Shown piece by piece: positions 7,929 through 17,395 of a stretch of DNA of 64,000 nt. Made by a program: the position numbers and the translations under genes. This stretch comes from JACCXM01 sp046328335 (lineage in GTDB: Bacteria; Chloroflexota; Chloroflexia; Thermomicrobiales; UBA6265), in assembly GCA_046328335.1 (NCBI GenBank), contig JAXLWU010000001.1, positions 248,001 to 312,000 of the forward strand, in the 5' to 3' direction. The notes under the pieces were generated by a model. That model saw only the letters and a program-made list of their open reading frames with translations, searched no databases and was not told where the DNA came from. The stretch's first letter is position 1. Each line of letters starts with the position of its first letter.

Positions 7929-8482
7929 ACCGGCGCGGCGCCGGGGATGTTCTCGCCCTGGTACACCCCGTCGTAGCCCTGAGCGGTCGGCGTGTTGAGG
8001 GTGAAAAAAACGAGTTGCATGATCCGCGCATCGCGCGCAAGGCGCAGACCCGCGGGGTTGGAAACAACCAGCAAGGCCGTGGATCGGCCGCGATAGCCCG
8101 CGTCCCAGACCGCCGTCACCACGGCGGCGCCACTCCGGCAGAGGCTCGACCGTGGCCGACCGAGCGCCATCAGATCGTTCGGCAGGTCGACGATTTCGTT
8201 GAACACGACCTGGTAGGCGCCGGGGGCCAGATCGAGCCAGCCTTCGTCGTCGAAGGGGAGGGTCTGGATTTCGGGCAAGACCCGTTCCGCATTGGTGCGG
8301 CCAAGCGTTGCCGCGCCAACGAGCATCCCGACCTCCGCCAGCGACAGGTCGATGCCGTTCGGCTGTACCTGCTCATCGAGCGAGCGGTAGTCGCTGAGTA
8401 ACGGGCGGTCGCTCTGGATGCGCGCCAGCAATTCCTCGCGGCCCAGCGCGCCGCCGGTCGGATCGGGTGCCAGCGTGGACAT
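7910..8482 (-). CDS. dUTPase / dCTP deaminase-family protein
   Basis: 190 residues with the trimeric dUTPase-like fold. Family landmarks are QPNGIDLSL (about 40-48), PRSSLCRSG (110-118), VWDAGYRG (125-132) and MQLVFF (155-160). Asp127 in WDAGYRG matches the catalytic Asp of dUTPase motif III. In dCTP deaminases the segment TLELSN carries the catalytic Glu; here it reads LLVVSN with Val139 in that position. The likely job is therefore dUTP hydrolysis to dUMP rather than deamination, by inference. The ATG at 8482 shares its A with the Rieske stop codon, so the two are translationally coupled, at the 3' end of the suf operon. Confidence 0.75.
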   Translation of the reverse strand: MSTLAPDPTGGALGREELLARIQSDRPLLSDYRSLDEQVQPNGIDLSLAEVGMLVGAATLGRTNAERVLPEIQTLPFDDEGWLDLAPGAYQVVFNEIVDLPNDLMALGRPRSSLCRSGAAVVTAVWDAGYRGRSTALLVVSNPAGLRLARDARIMQLVFFTLNTPTAQGYDGVYQGENIPGAAPVQSRRA

Positions 8483-8811
8483 TAGTCTCCGCTCCGCTTC
8501 GCGACGTAGACGGTATCGCCCTCGGTCTTGACGTCGAACACCTCCACGGGGACCACCACAGGGAAGTTGGCCGGCAACCCGGTCCGAATCTCGAACGCGC
8601 CGCCGTGCATCGGACACTCGATCTCGTCCCCGACGACCTCACCGTCGGAGAGTGAGGCGTCCTGGTGCGTGCACATGTCGTGCAGAGCATGGAACTCGCC
8701 GTTCATGTTGATCAGGCAGACGGGGTCGTTGCCGACCTCGACGTACATCAGTTCGTTGGGGCCGAGTTCATCGGTGCGCGCCACCGCGACCCATGTGCGT
8801 TCGTCAGTCAC
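8482..8811 (-). CDS. Rieske-type [2Fe-2S] ferredoxin
   Basis: 109 residues. The Rieske ligands are CTHQDASL (about residue 43) and CPMHGGAFE (about residue 62), i.e. C-x-H and C-x2-H. Soluble single-domain Rieske proteins of this type are oxygenase-associated ferredoxins or NirD-like subunits. Here it lies in the suf operon, an arrangement known from several Gram-positive-like lineages, so it may supply electrons to or be a client of SUF assembly (inference). The GTG start has GGAG five bases upstream; the open frame extends further upstream through a family B repeat that is not part of the protein. Confidence 0.88.
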   Translation of the reverse strand: MTDERTWVAVARTDELGPNELMYVEVGNDPVCLINMNGEFHALHDMCTHQDASLSDGEVVGDEIECPMHGGAFEIRTGLPANFPVVVPVEVFDVKTEGDTVYVAKRSGD

Positions 8812-8883
8812 TGTATCTCCGCGCGATCCAGACGACTTCTGGCCGTAACTTTGTGTCAAACCAGGCACGTTCGTTCGTATATC

Positions 8884-8928
8884 GAGCCCCTCTCCCGGCT
8901 CGACGGGAGAGGGGTTGGGGTGAGGGCG
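8884..8928. repeat. Family B hairpin between sufU and the Rieske gene
   Basis: GCCCCTCTCCC pairs with GGGAGAGGGG around GGCTCGAC, followed by TTGGGGTGAGGGC. The loop sequence GGCTCGAC/GTCGAGCC recurs at 55941. Confidence 0.75.
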
Positions 8929-8963
8929 GACGATTCGGAGGCAGCGACTCCCCCGAATGCTCC

Positions 8964-9353
8964 CTATAACGCGTCGTCTGCAGGCGGGACGCCATAGAGC
9001 CCGGCCTTGAGCACCTTCAGACCCAGCATGGCGCATTTCATCCGCGCCGGGCTGATCGGCACCCCCAATTCCTCCAGCAGGTCCTCGCGGCTGATCGCTT
9101 TCACCGCCTCTAGCGGCTGCCCTTCAACCATCTCGGTGAGAATCGAGGCGGCGGCCTGGCTGATGGCGCAGCCGCGGCCGCTGAAGCGCACCGCGGTCAC
9201 CTGCTCGCCGTCGGTCTGGAGATCGATGCGAATCTCGTCGCCGCAGAGCGGGTTGACATCCTCGTAGGAGTAGTCAGCCGGTTCGAGGGTGCCGCGATTG
9301 CGCGGGTTGCGAAAGTGATCGAGGATCGTCTCGCGATAGAGACTGTCAGTCAT
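8964..9353 (-). CDS. sufU: SufU-type Fe-S cluster assembly sulfur-transfer protein
   Basis: 129 residues of the IscU/SufU fold. Three conserved cysteines are present: Cys37 in NPLCGDEI, one in GRGCAISQAAAS and one in RMKCAMLGL. The insertion and spacing between the second and third are SufU-like. SufU accepts sulfur from SufS and passes it to SufBCD. The ATG at 9353 begins the family's usual N-terminus (SLYRETILDHFRNPRNRG); an upstream GTG frame lacks similarity. It follows sufS in the suf operon, separated by a family A repeat. Confidence 0.93.
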   Translation of the reverse strand: MTDSLYRETILDHFRNPRNRGTLEPADYSYEDVNPLCGDEIRIDLQTDGEQVTAVRFSGRGCAISQAAASILTEMVEGQPLEAVKAISREDLLEELGVPISPARMKCAMLGLKVLKAGLYGVPPADDAL

Positions 9354-9386
9354 GGTTGGTATGTCCCGGCGCGGGTTGCACCACAC

Positions 9387-9470
9387 GTGTCATCCCGAGG
9401 AACGAGGGATCTCGTCGTCATGCGCCCCCTCGGACGGCAGAACGAGATTCCTCCTTCGTCGGAATGACAT
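9387..9470. repeat. Family A repeat between sufS and sufU
   Basis: Arms are GTGTCATCCCGAGG with GAGGGATCTCGTCG on the left, and GAGATTCCTCCTTCGTCGG with AATGACAT on the right. Confidence 0.75.
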
Positions 9471-9500
9471 GCAGTGGGCATGCCGCGCTCGCCGATTGGC

Positions 9501-10757
9501 CTATGCCGCAAAGATCTCGACCGCGCGGTGCAGGCCCTGCACCAGCCGTTCGATCTCGTCGGCGGTGTTATAGACGTAGAACGAGGCGCGCGTGGTCGCC
9601 ACCAGACCAAGACGGGCCATCAACGGTTGGCAGCAATGATGCCCCGCCCGCACCGCGATGTTCTCCTCGTTGAGGATCGCCGCCACATCGTGTGGGTGGA
9701 TGTCACCCAGCGAAAAGGAGATCACCCCAGCCCGCTCGACATCACTCCCCGGTCCGACGATACGCAAGCCGGGCACCTCGTTCATCTGATCGAAGGCGAG
9801 CGCGGTCAATTGCCGCTCGTGTGCGCGCACCTGCTCCATGCCGAGGGCATGCAGGTAATCGACCGCGGCGCCGAGACCGATGGCATCCCCGACCGCGGGG
9901 GTGCCGGCTTCGAACCGGGCAGGGACATCGGCCCAGGTGGAGCGTTCGAGCGTCACCTTGCGGATCATGCCGCCGCCGCCCATCGCCGGCGGAAGCGACT
10001 CGAGCAGCGCCAACTTGCCGTAGAGGACGCCTGAACCCATTGGACCGAGCATCTTGTGCCCGGAGAAGGCCATGAAATCGGCATCGAGGGCCTGGACGTC
10101 GACCGGCATGTGGGGCACGCTCTGCGCGCCGTCGACGACGGCGATCGCGCCCGCGGCGTGCGCCAGGCGCACGATCTCAGCGGCGGGATTGATCGTTCCC
10201 AGGCTGTTCGAGACGTGGGGGAACGCAACGACCCGCGGCCCCTGCGCCAGCAACTCGCGCAGGTGATCGAGATCGAGTTGGCCATCGTCGGTGACGCGCA
10301 CCGCCTCCAGCCGCGCCTCCTTTTCCTCGGCCAGCATCTGCCAGGGGACCAGGTTGGAATGGTGGTCCATGGTGGTGACGACGATCAGATCGCCCGCGCT
10401 AATGGTGCGCCGGCCCCAGGTCTGGGCGACGAGATTGATGCCTTCGGTGGTGTTGCGGACGAAGATGACTCCCCGCGGCGAGGCCGCGTTGATGAAATCG
10501 GCCACGGTGTGCCGCGCCGCCTCGTATTGGGCGGTCGCGCGTTCGGAGAGATCGTAGACGCCACGGTGGATGTTGGCATTGGTTTCGCGGTAATAGCGGT
10601 CGAGTGCCGCGATCACCGCCTCTGGCTTTTGTGAGGAGGCGGCGCTATCGAGAAAGGCAAGACGCTGGCCGCGCGCGTTTGTCTCCCGCAGGATCGGGAA
10701 ATCGTCCCGCACCTTCGCCCAATCGATGGTCTTTTCGTTCAATGTTGCCGTAGCCAT
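9501..10757 (-). CDS. sufS: Cysteine desulfurase SufS
   Basis: 418 residues, class II cysteine desulfurase using PLP. Lys235 in FSGHKMLGPMGSG is the PLP Schiff-base lysine. Cys375 in RAGHHCCQPLM is the persulfide-forming cysteine, doubled here as Cys375-Cys376. VVDGAQSVPH carries the PLP-binding Asp and Gln. It mobilises sulfur from L-cysteine and passes it to SufU. The start is ATG, opening MATATLNEKTIDWAKVRDDFP, which is the normal family N-terminus. It is in the suf operon between sufD and sufU, flanked by repeats on both sides. Confidence 0.96.
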   Translation of the reverse strand: MATATLNEKTIDWAKVRDDFPILRETNARGQRLAFLDSAASSQKPEAVIAALDRYYRETNANIHRGVYDLSERATAQYEAARHTVADFINAASPRGVIFVRNTTEGINLVAQTWGRRTISAGDLIVVTTMDHHSNLVPWQMLAEEKEARLEAVRVTDDGQLDLDHLRELLAQGPRVVAFPHVSNSLGTINPAAEIVRLAHAAGAIAVVDGAQSVPHMPVDVQALDADFMAFSGHKMLGPMGSGVLYGKLALLESLPPAMGGGGMIRKVTLERSTWADVPARFEAGTPAVGDAIGLGAAVDYLHALGMEQVRAHERQLTALAFDQMNEVPGLRIVGPGSDVERAGVISFSLGDIHPHDVAAILNEENIAVRAGHHCCQPLMARLGLVATTRASFYVYNTADEIERLVQGLHRAVEIFAA

Positions 10758-10794
10758 AGTTGCCGTTCCTTCGCGACCAGCCAGGTGGTGAAAC

Positions 10795-10838
10795 TCCCCT
10801 CTCCCATCGCAATGGGAGAGGGGCCGAGGGTGAGGGTT
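10795..10838. repeat. Family B hairpin between sufD and sufS
   Basis: CTCCCCTCTCCCAT pairs with ATGGGAGAGGGG, followed by GAGGGTGAGGGT. It fills most of the 113-base gap between the two genes. Confidence 0.7.
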
Positions 10839-10870
10839 CGCTTCGCGTCGTCGCGCCGCCTCGAGAGTGT

Positions 10871-12223
10871 TTAGATCCCCACCTTGCGCGCGATCGCCGC
10901 TTCGAGAAAGCCCTGGATTTCCTCGACCGGAATGCGGTCGATCACCGGGCGGAAGAACCCTTCCACGATCAGTTTCTGCGCTTCCGAGCGGGGCACGCCA
11001 CGAGTCTGGAGGTAGAAGAGATGCTCCTCCTCGACCTGGGAGACGGTGGCGCCGTGGGTGCAGCGTACGTCGTTGGCGCCAATTTCCAGGTTGGGAATCG
11101 AGTCGGCGCGGGCGGTGCGGCTGAGCACCAGGTTGCGGTTCTGCTGGTAGGCGTCGGTCTTCTGGGCGCCTTCGAACACCTTGATCAACCCGGAGTAGAC
11201 CGAGCGGGCGTTCCCCTTCAGCGCGCCCTTGAACTCGAGATCGCTGGTGGCATAGGGCGACTCATGGAGTTGCCAGGTGTGGTGATCGAAGAACTGATCG
11301 CCATCGGCGAAATAGATACCGAGCATCTCCGCCAGCGAATTCTTGCCGCGCAGGTGCGAGGCAATCGACGCCTTGGAGAATTTCGCGCCGAGGGTGACGT
11401 GGAGCGAATTGAGGATCGCGTCGTCGCCGAGGATCGCCCGCTCAGTCATGAAGTTCCAGACGTTGCGGCCCCAGTCCTGGACCTGGACGTAGCGCAGTTT
11501 GGCGTCCGGGCTGAGGATCAGTTCGACCACCGCCGAGGCGAAGGACTGCCCTTCCTGCGATGGGGAGCGGAAGGCATCGACCATGAAGGCTTCCGCGCCT
11601 TCCTCCAGGACCGCGAGGGTGTGGGAGAAGACCGCGCCGCCCGGCCGCGCCAAGAGGCTGAAGCCGCGGAACGGCGCCTCGATGGTCACGCCCTTCGGCA
11701 CGTAGAGAAAGGAGCCGCCCTGCCAGAAGGCGCCGTGCAGCGCCTCGAACTTGCCCATCTCCGGGGGAACGGCCTGGGTCATGAAGTAGCGGTCGACCAG
11801 CGATGGATAGTCGCGGACGGCGGTAGCGAGATCGGTGAAGATGACGCCCTGCGCGGCGACCGCGGGATCGATCGTGCTGAGGACGGTGGTCGCGTCCCGC
11901 TGGACCACGACCCCGGCGTTCGGGCCGAGAGCGATTTGCGCGGCGGCGTTCTCGACGCCCGCCGCTTCCAGCGCCTGCAACGGCGAAACGTCTGGTCCGA
12001 CGCCGTCCGCCGCGACGTGCAGGTTGGCGAGTTTCAAGCCGCGGATATCGGTCCGCCGCCATTCCTCGTCGGTGCGCTGCGGCATGGGAATCGTTTCGTA
12101 CAACTCCCAGGCGCGCCGCCGCGCGTCACGTGCCGCCCCGGTTTCGAGGTGGGCGCGGGAGACCGCCTCGACGCCTGCGCGCGAGAAGCCGGTCTCCGTG
12201 CCAATGTCGGTCAAAGTGCTCAT
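10871..12223 (-). CDS. sufD: Fe-S cluster assembly scaffold protein SufD
   Basis: 450 residues of the SufB/SufD beta-helix family. The C-terminal landmarks RCTHGATVSQVEEEHLFYLQTRGVPRSEA (about 384-412) match SufD, with the His used at the SufB-SufD interface (CTHGAT). SufD partners SufB and SufC as the cytoplasmic scaffold on which clusters form. It is shorter than SufB and more divergent at the N-terminus, as usual. A long antisense frame on the plus strand is a shadow of this gene. Confidence 0.94.
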   Translation of the reverse strand: MSTLTDIGTETGFSRAGVEAVSRAHLETGAARDARRRAWELYETIPMPQRTDEEWRRTDIRGLKLANLHVAADGVGPDVSPLQALEAAGVENAAAQIALGPNAGVVVQRDATTVLSTIDPAVAAQGVIFTDLATAVRDYPSLVDRYFMTQAVPPEMGKFEALHGAFWQGGSFLYVPKGVTIEAPFRGFSLLARPGGAVFSHTLAVLEEGAEAFMVDAFRSPSQEGQSFASAVVELILSPDAKLRYVQVQDWGRNVWNFMTERAILGDDAILNSLHVTLGAKFSKASIASHLRGKNSLAEMLGIYFADGDQFFDHHTWQLHESPYATSDLEFKGALKGNARSVYSGLIKVFEGAQKTDAYQQNRNLVLSRTARADSIPNLEIGANDVRCTHGATVSQVEEEHLFYLQTRGVPRSEAQKLIVEGFFRPVIDRIPVEEIQGFLEAAIARKVGI

Positions 12224-12347
12224 CGATGCGCGTTCTCCGCTCTGTTCAGGGCCAGGATTCAGGCGATTGTGCCGGTCCTGTGCAGTGTTATAGGGATGAC
12301 GCCCGCGTCACCCGCGTGCCGGATGCTTCGTGTCGGCCGCGTGCTTC

Positions 12348-12429
12348 GTGTCGTCCCGACGAAGGAGGGACCTCGGCGTTTGTCGCTGTCGCCGTAACAG
12401 ACGAGGTTCCTCGTTCCTCGGAACGACAC
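12348..12429. repeat. Family A repeat between sufB and sufD
   Basis: Arms are GTGTCGTCCCGACGAAGG with GGGACCTCGGCG on the left and GAGGTTCCTCGTTCCTCGG with AACGACAC on the right. A partial second GTGTCG stretch precedes it. Confidence 0.75.
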
Positions 12430-12438
12430 CTCGCGGGC

Positions 12439-13839
<1,401 letters not shown>

Positions 13840-13863
13840 CGTTGTGCTCCTTGTTCGTTCGTT

Positions 13864-13905
13864 CCCCCGCTCCCGGTTCGACGGGAGCGGGTCAGGCGGT
13901 GAGGG
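13864..13905. repeat. Family B-like hairpin between sufC and sufB
   Basis: CCCCGCTCCCG pairs with CGGGAGCGGG around GTTCGA, followed by GGCGGTGAGGGTT. It resembles the other family B copies but with a GC-rich variant stem. Confidence 0.65.
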
Positions 13906-14706
13906 TTAGTTTCCCGCGCGAGCGCGGAGACCCTCGTAGCCCTTGGCCTCGAGTTCGTGCGCCAGTTCCGGGCCACCGCTCTCGACGATGCGGCCCTCCA
14001 TCATGATGTGCACGAAGTGCGGCTTGATGAAGTTCAACAACCGCTGGTAGTGGGTGATCAGCAACATCCCGATCTCGGGACCGGCGAGGGCGTTGACCCC
14101 CTCGGAGACCACCTTCAGCGCGTCGATATCGAGACCGGAGTCGGTCTCGTCAAGCACCGCCATGCGGGGCTCCAGCAGCGCCATCTGGAGGATCTCGGCG
14201 CGCTTCTTCTCACCGCCGGAGAACCCCTCGTTGAGGTAGCGTGTGGCGAAGGCGTCGTCCATCTTGAGGAGCGCCATCTTCTCACGCATCAGGCGGCGGA
14301 ATTCGCGCGGCGTTACCGGTTGGGCTGTGCCGCCGTCGGCGGCGGCTTCTTCCGCCCGCGCGTTGCGGACGTTCATCACCGCCATGCGTAGGAAGTTCGC
14401 CATCGACACGCCGGGGATGACCGTCGGGTACTGGAAGGCGAGGAAGAGCCCCTTGCGGGCGCGCTCGTCCGGCGACCATTCGAGGATATCCTCGCCCCGA
14501 AAGCGGATGCTGCCTTCGGTCACTTCGTAGCGTGGATCGCCGGCGATGACGTAGGCGAGGGTGCTCTTGCCGGAGCCGTTGGGACCCATCAGGGCGTGAA
14601 TTTCACCATCATTGATGACGAGATCGACCCCTTTCAGGATCTCCTTGCCATCGATCTCCGCGTGGAGATGCTCGATCTCGAACATCGGCGTCTTGGACTC
14701 GCTCAC
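13906..14706 (-). CDS. sufC: SUF system ATPase SufC
   Basis: 266 residues from a GTG at 14706. ABC-ATPase motifs are complete: Walker A GPNGSGKST, signature FSGGEKKR, Walker B MAVLDETDSGLD, and the switch His in LITHYQRLL. SufC powers structural change in SufBCD during cluster assembly. Start choice is uncertain: AGGA lies four bases before GTG 14706, an in-frame GTG at 14745 has a weak site, and similarity begins at MFEIEHLHAEIDGKEIL. An insertion of about 15 Ala/Glu/Gly-rich residues (RAEEAAADGGTAQPVT) lies in the helical region. First structural gene after fur. Confidence 0.95.
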   Translation of the reverse strand: MSESKTPMFEIEHLHAEIDGKEILKGVDLVINDGEIHALMGPNGSGKSTLAYVIAGDPRYEVTEGSIRFRGEDILEWSPDERARKGLFLAFQYPTVIPGVSMANFLRMAVMNVRNARAEEAAADGGTAQPVTPREFRRLMREKMALLKMDDAFATRYLNEGFSGGEKKRAEILQMALLEPRMAVLDETDSGLDIDALKVVSEGVNALAGPEIGMLLITHYQRLLNFIKPHFVHIMMEGRIVESGGPELAHELEAKGYEGLRARAGN

Positions 14707-14766
14707 TGGTTCCTGCTTCCTCCCACGTTCGTTCTGCTCGACCACTCGACTGCTCGCCTCCTCGAC

Positions 14767-15177
14767 TCAGGAGCCCGTCCCCAGTTCGGCATTCCGGCAG
14801 GCGGGGCAAACCCCGGCAAACACCGTGTGGTGACTGGTGATGTCGAAGCCGCTCTGCTCACTCGCCACGTGCCGCGCAATCAGCGCCACCGGCACATCGA
14901 CGTCGACCAGCACTCCACACTGCAGGCAGTGGACGTGATCGTGCCGCTCGGTCCGGCCGTCATAGCGGCTGGACTGATCGGCAAACGTCAACTCCTGGAT
15001 CAGCCCGTGGCGGGCGAGCAGGTGGAGGGTGCGGTAGACGGTGCCGTATGCGATGCGTGGATCCTGGCGCCGGACCCGCTCGAAGATCTCACCGGCGGTG
15101 AGGTGCTCCGCGGAGTGGCGCACGGCCTCCAGAATCTCGGCGCGCTGCGTGGTGTTGCGAAACCGTTGACCCGGCAT
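14767..15177 (-). CDS. Fur/PerR-family metalloregulator heading the suf operon
   Basis: 136 residues. An N-terminal winged helix (about 1-75, with AYGTVYRTLHLLARHGLI as recognition region) is followed by a dimerisation domain. Cys84/Cys87 (CLQC) and Cys124/Cys127 (CPAC) form the structural zinc site, and His79, His81 and His83 in RHDHVH lie in the regulatory metal site. It could sense Fe2+ (Fur), peroxide (PerR) or another metal. ATG 15177 has AGGAG ten bases upstream and gives the usual family N-terminus. A 60-base gap separates it from sufC. The palindrome in front of it suggests autoregulation together with the suf genes. Confidence 0.9.
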   Translation of the reverse strand: MPGQRFRNTTQRAEILEAVRHSAEHLTAGEIFERVRRQDPRIAYGTVYRTLHLLARHGLIQELTFADQSSRYDGRTERHDHVHCLQCGVLVDVDVPVALIARHVASEQSGFDITSHHTVFAGVCPACRNAELGTGS

Positions 15178-15192
15178 CTCGGCATGGCTCCT

Positions 15193-15217
15193 GAAAATGA
15201 GAATGAGTCTCACTTTC
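15193..15217 (-). promoter_or_regulatory. Fur-box-like operator before fur-suf
   Basis: GAAAATGAGA-ATGAG-TCTCACTTTC is a 25-base palindrome with nine of ten arm positions matched; its core TGAGAATGAGTCTCA resembles Fur/PerR boxes. A candidate -10 TAGTAT (15235-15230, minus strand) lies just upstream, so a bound repressor would cover the transcript start. Confidence 0.7.
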
Positions 15218-15364
15218 GTCTTGGAAAGCATACTACCGAGGTCGGAATTCCGCCAAGGGACCGATGTCCCGCTTGTTCTCTCGAGGTAGCGCGACTCAGT
15301 CGCGTCCGATACAGTTGTCACTCTTGCCCCTCGCGGCAATTGCCACTCGTTCGGAGCCTGACGC

Positions 15365-15625
15365 GTGACCACTCTGCACATCGATCTGCATGACGATCTC
15401 GTGGCGCTCCTGCGCGGTCAGGATCCATCCGTCGAGGATGCGGCTCGCGAGCTGATGGTGATGGAGCTGTACCGGCGAGGCGCGCTTTCACGGGGAAAGG
15501 CGGCCGAGTTGCTCGACATGAATCTCGCCGCGTTTCTCCAGCGTGCGGATGCCCTGGGCATTCCCTACTTCACCTTCGATGACGACGACCTCGCCACCGA
15601 ACTGGCTGCCAGCAAACGGCGATGA
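15365..15625 (+). CDS. UPF0175-family antitoxin
   Basis: 86 residues. The pattern VEDAARELMVMELYRRGALSRGKAAELLDMNLAAFLQRADALGIPYF is characteristic of UPF0175, small helix-turn-helix proteins paired with PIN toxins. Its stop overlaps the start of the PIN gene (ATGA), implying coupled translation. The GTG start at 15365 begins an IDLHDDL strand typical of the family. By analogy it neutralises the toxin and represses its own promoter. The upstream 180 bases are shared with the divergent fur gene. Confidence 0.82.
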   Translation: MTTLHIDLHDDLVALLRGQDPSVEDAARELMVMELYRRGALSRGKAAELLDMNLAAFLQRADALGIPYFTFDDDDLATELAASKRR

Positions 15626-16110
15626 GCGAAGCGGTCGGTGTAGTTGATGCGAGTCCGCTCATCGCGCTGGCCGAGATCGCGCAACTCGAACTCCTCCCCC
15701 GGCTCTTCGCGTCGGTCATTGTTCCCCCCGCGGTCATCGCCGAGACCACGACATCCGTTGGACAACCGGCGTGGTTCGTCATCGTTCCTCCAGTTCCACC
15801 GTTGGATCACCGGGTCAGGGTGGCGTCACTCGGGGCAGGAGAGACAGAGACGATCGGGCTGGGTCTTCAACTCGGTGACGTCGAGGTCGTCCTCGATGAT
15901 CGTCCGGCGCGGCGCCTCGCGATCCGCATGGGCCTCGCGGTCGTGGGCACCCTCGGCTTGCTGCTGCGCGCGAAATGGCATGGAATACTCGACGCCGTTC
16001 GCCCCCATCTACTGGCGTTGCGGAGCAGCGAGTTCTACCCGGACTCCCGGATCATAGAGCAAGCCCTCGCCGACGTTGGCGAAAGCCTGGAGGGAATCGA
16101 AACGGTATGA
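15622..16110 (+). CDS. PIN-domain (DUF3368) toxin
   Basis: 162 residues. Acidic catalytic residues of the PIN nuclease fold are seen in VVDASPLIALAEI (Asp9), the central GAGETETIGLGLQLG and VVLDDRPARRLA. Length and order match DUF3368 proteins, which are RNases paired with UPF0175 antitoxins. It begins inside the antitoxin stop codon (ATGA). The C-terminus (SSEFYPDSRIIEQALADVGE) is also typical. Confidence 0.85.
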   Translation: MSEAVGVVDASPLIALAEIAQLELLPRLFASVIVPPAVIAETTTSVGQPAWFVIVPPVPPLDHRVRVASLGAGETETIGLGLQLGDVEVVLDDRPARRLAIRMGLAVVGTLGLLLRAKWHGILDAVRPHLLALRSSEFYPDSRIIEQALADVGESLEGIETV

Positions 16111-16248
16111 TCCAGCGATGATCGCGCTGTCTTCCGCGCCGGTCGCTGGCGTCGGACCCAGTCCAGCTACGCTACGATACGACGTGGGCGGTCGCCACCA
16201 TTCTTGCGCCATTTGCGACCAGATTCCGTACGCAATGGAGGTCTATCC

Positions 16249-17232
16249 ATGCCACGCGTCGCTGTCACCCGGCGCATTCCGGAAGCAGGGCTGCAGATGC
16301 TGCGCGACAAGGCGGAGGTCCGGCTCTGGGAAAGCGATCTCCCGCCCAGCCGCGATGAACTGCTGGCGTTGCTGGCAGGGTGCGACGGGGCGCTGACCCT
16401 CCTCACCGACCGCATCGACGGCGAACTGCTCGATCGCAACCCATCGCTGCGCGTCGTCTCCAACCTGGCGGTCGGCTACGACAATATCGACGTTCCGGCG
16501 GCCACGGAACGTGGCGTGCTGATCTGTAACACTCCCGGGGTGCTGACCAACGCCACTGCCGATCACACCTGGGCCCTGCTGCTCGCTGCGGCGCGGCGCA
16601 TCCCGGAATCGATCGCCTATGTCCGAGAGGACAAGTGGAAGACCTGGGGTCCGCTCCTGCTGCTCGGTCAGGAAGTGACCGGCGCCACCCTCGGCATCGT
16701 CGGTATGGGGCGGATCGGCAAGGAAGTCGCGAAGCGGGCGCGTGGCTTCGACATGACCGTGCTCGCCTTCGACCCGATCGAGGACGAGGCGTTCGCACGC
16801 GAGTACGGCGTGACCTATGTTCCGCTCGACCGCCTGCTGGCGGAATCGGATTTCGTCACCCTCCATGTCGCGCTTACCGAGGAGACCCGGCATCTCATCG
16901 GCGCGGAGCAACTGCGACAGATGAAGCCGACCGCGATTCTGGTCAACGCCGCGCGCGGTCCGGTCGTCGATACCGAGGCGTTGGTGGCCGCGCTGGAAAC
17001 CGGGGACATCCTCGGCGCGGCGCTGGACGTGACCGATCCCGAGCCGCTTCCCGCCGATCACCCCCTCGCCTGGTTCCCCAACTGCATCGTCGTGCCGCAC
17101 ACGGCGTCCGCCACGGTGCAGACGCGGGACCGGATGGCCACCCTCGCCGCCGCCAACCTGCTAGCTGGACTGCAGGGAGAGCGGCCGCCGGCGGGCGTAA
17201 ATGGTGATGCCATCATGGGAAAGTGTGCTTGA
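16249..17232 (+). CDS. D-2-hydroxyacid dehydrogenase (glyoxylate/hydroxypyruvate reductase-like)
   Basis: 327 residues. The NAD(P)-binding motif GIVGMGRIGKEVAKRARGF lies at about 150-168. Catalytic residues are the Arg in NAARGPVVD, the Glu in DVTDPEPLP and the His in VPHTASAT. The segment KTWGPLLLLGQEVTGATLG is typical of GyaR-like glyoxylate reductases. It would reduce glyoxylate or hydroxypyruvate in the cytoplasm. The ATG has a strong GGAGG seven bases upstream; the open frame extends 15 codons further without similarity. The stop codon is overlapped by the promoter of the next gene. Confidence 0.88.
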   Translation: MPRVAVTRRIPEAGLQMLRDKAEVRLWESDLPPSRDELLALLAGCDGALTLLTDRIDGELLDRNPSLRVVSNLAVGYDNIDVPAATERGVLICNTPGVLTNATADHTWALLLAAARRIPESIAYVREDKWKTWGPLLLLGQEVTGATLGIVGMGRIGKEVAKRARGFDMTVLAFDPIEDEAFAREYGVTYVPLDRLLAESDFVTLHVALTEETRHLIGAEQLRQMKPTAILVNAARGPVVDTEALVAALETGDILGAALDVTDPEPLPADHPLAWFPNCIVVPHTASATVQTRDRMATLAAANLLAGLQGERPPAGVNGDAIMGKCA

Positions 17233-17256
17233 CATACGGCACTTTTGCGGTAGTAT
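17229..17256 (+). promoter_or_regulatory. Sigma-70-type promoter for the Cys-rich repeat protein
   Basis: TTGACA (17229-17234), 16-base spacer, TAGTAT (17251-17256). The -35 overlaps the stop codon of the dehydrogenase gene, so the downstream gene can be transcribed on its own. Confidence 0.6.
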
Positions 17257-17395
17257 CCGCTTCGACATATTTCAGCTTCGTGACTGCTTCCTGAAGTATT
17301 CACCCTTCGCGAAGGCTGAGTCGCCCGGCCGCTGATGGCATGGCGGGGCGATCGTCTCGTCGTGCCATCGAGACGGAATGCGAAGGGAAGCGAGC

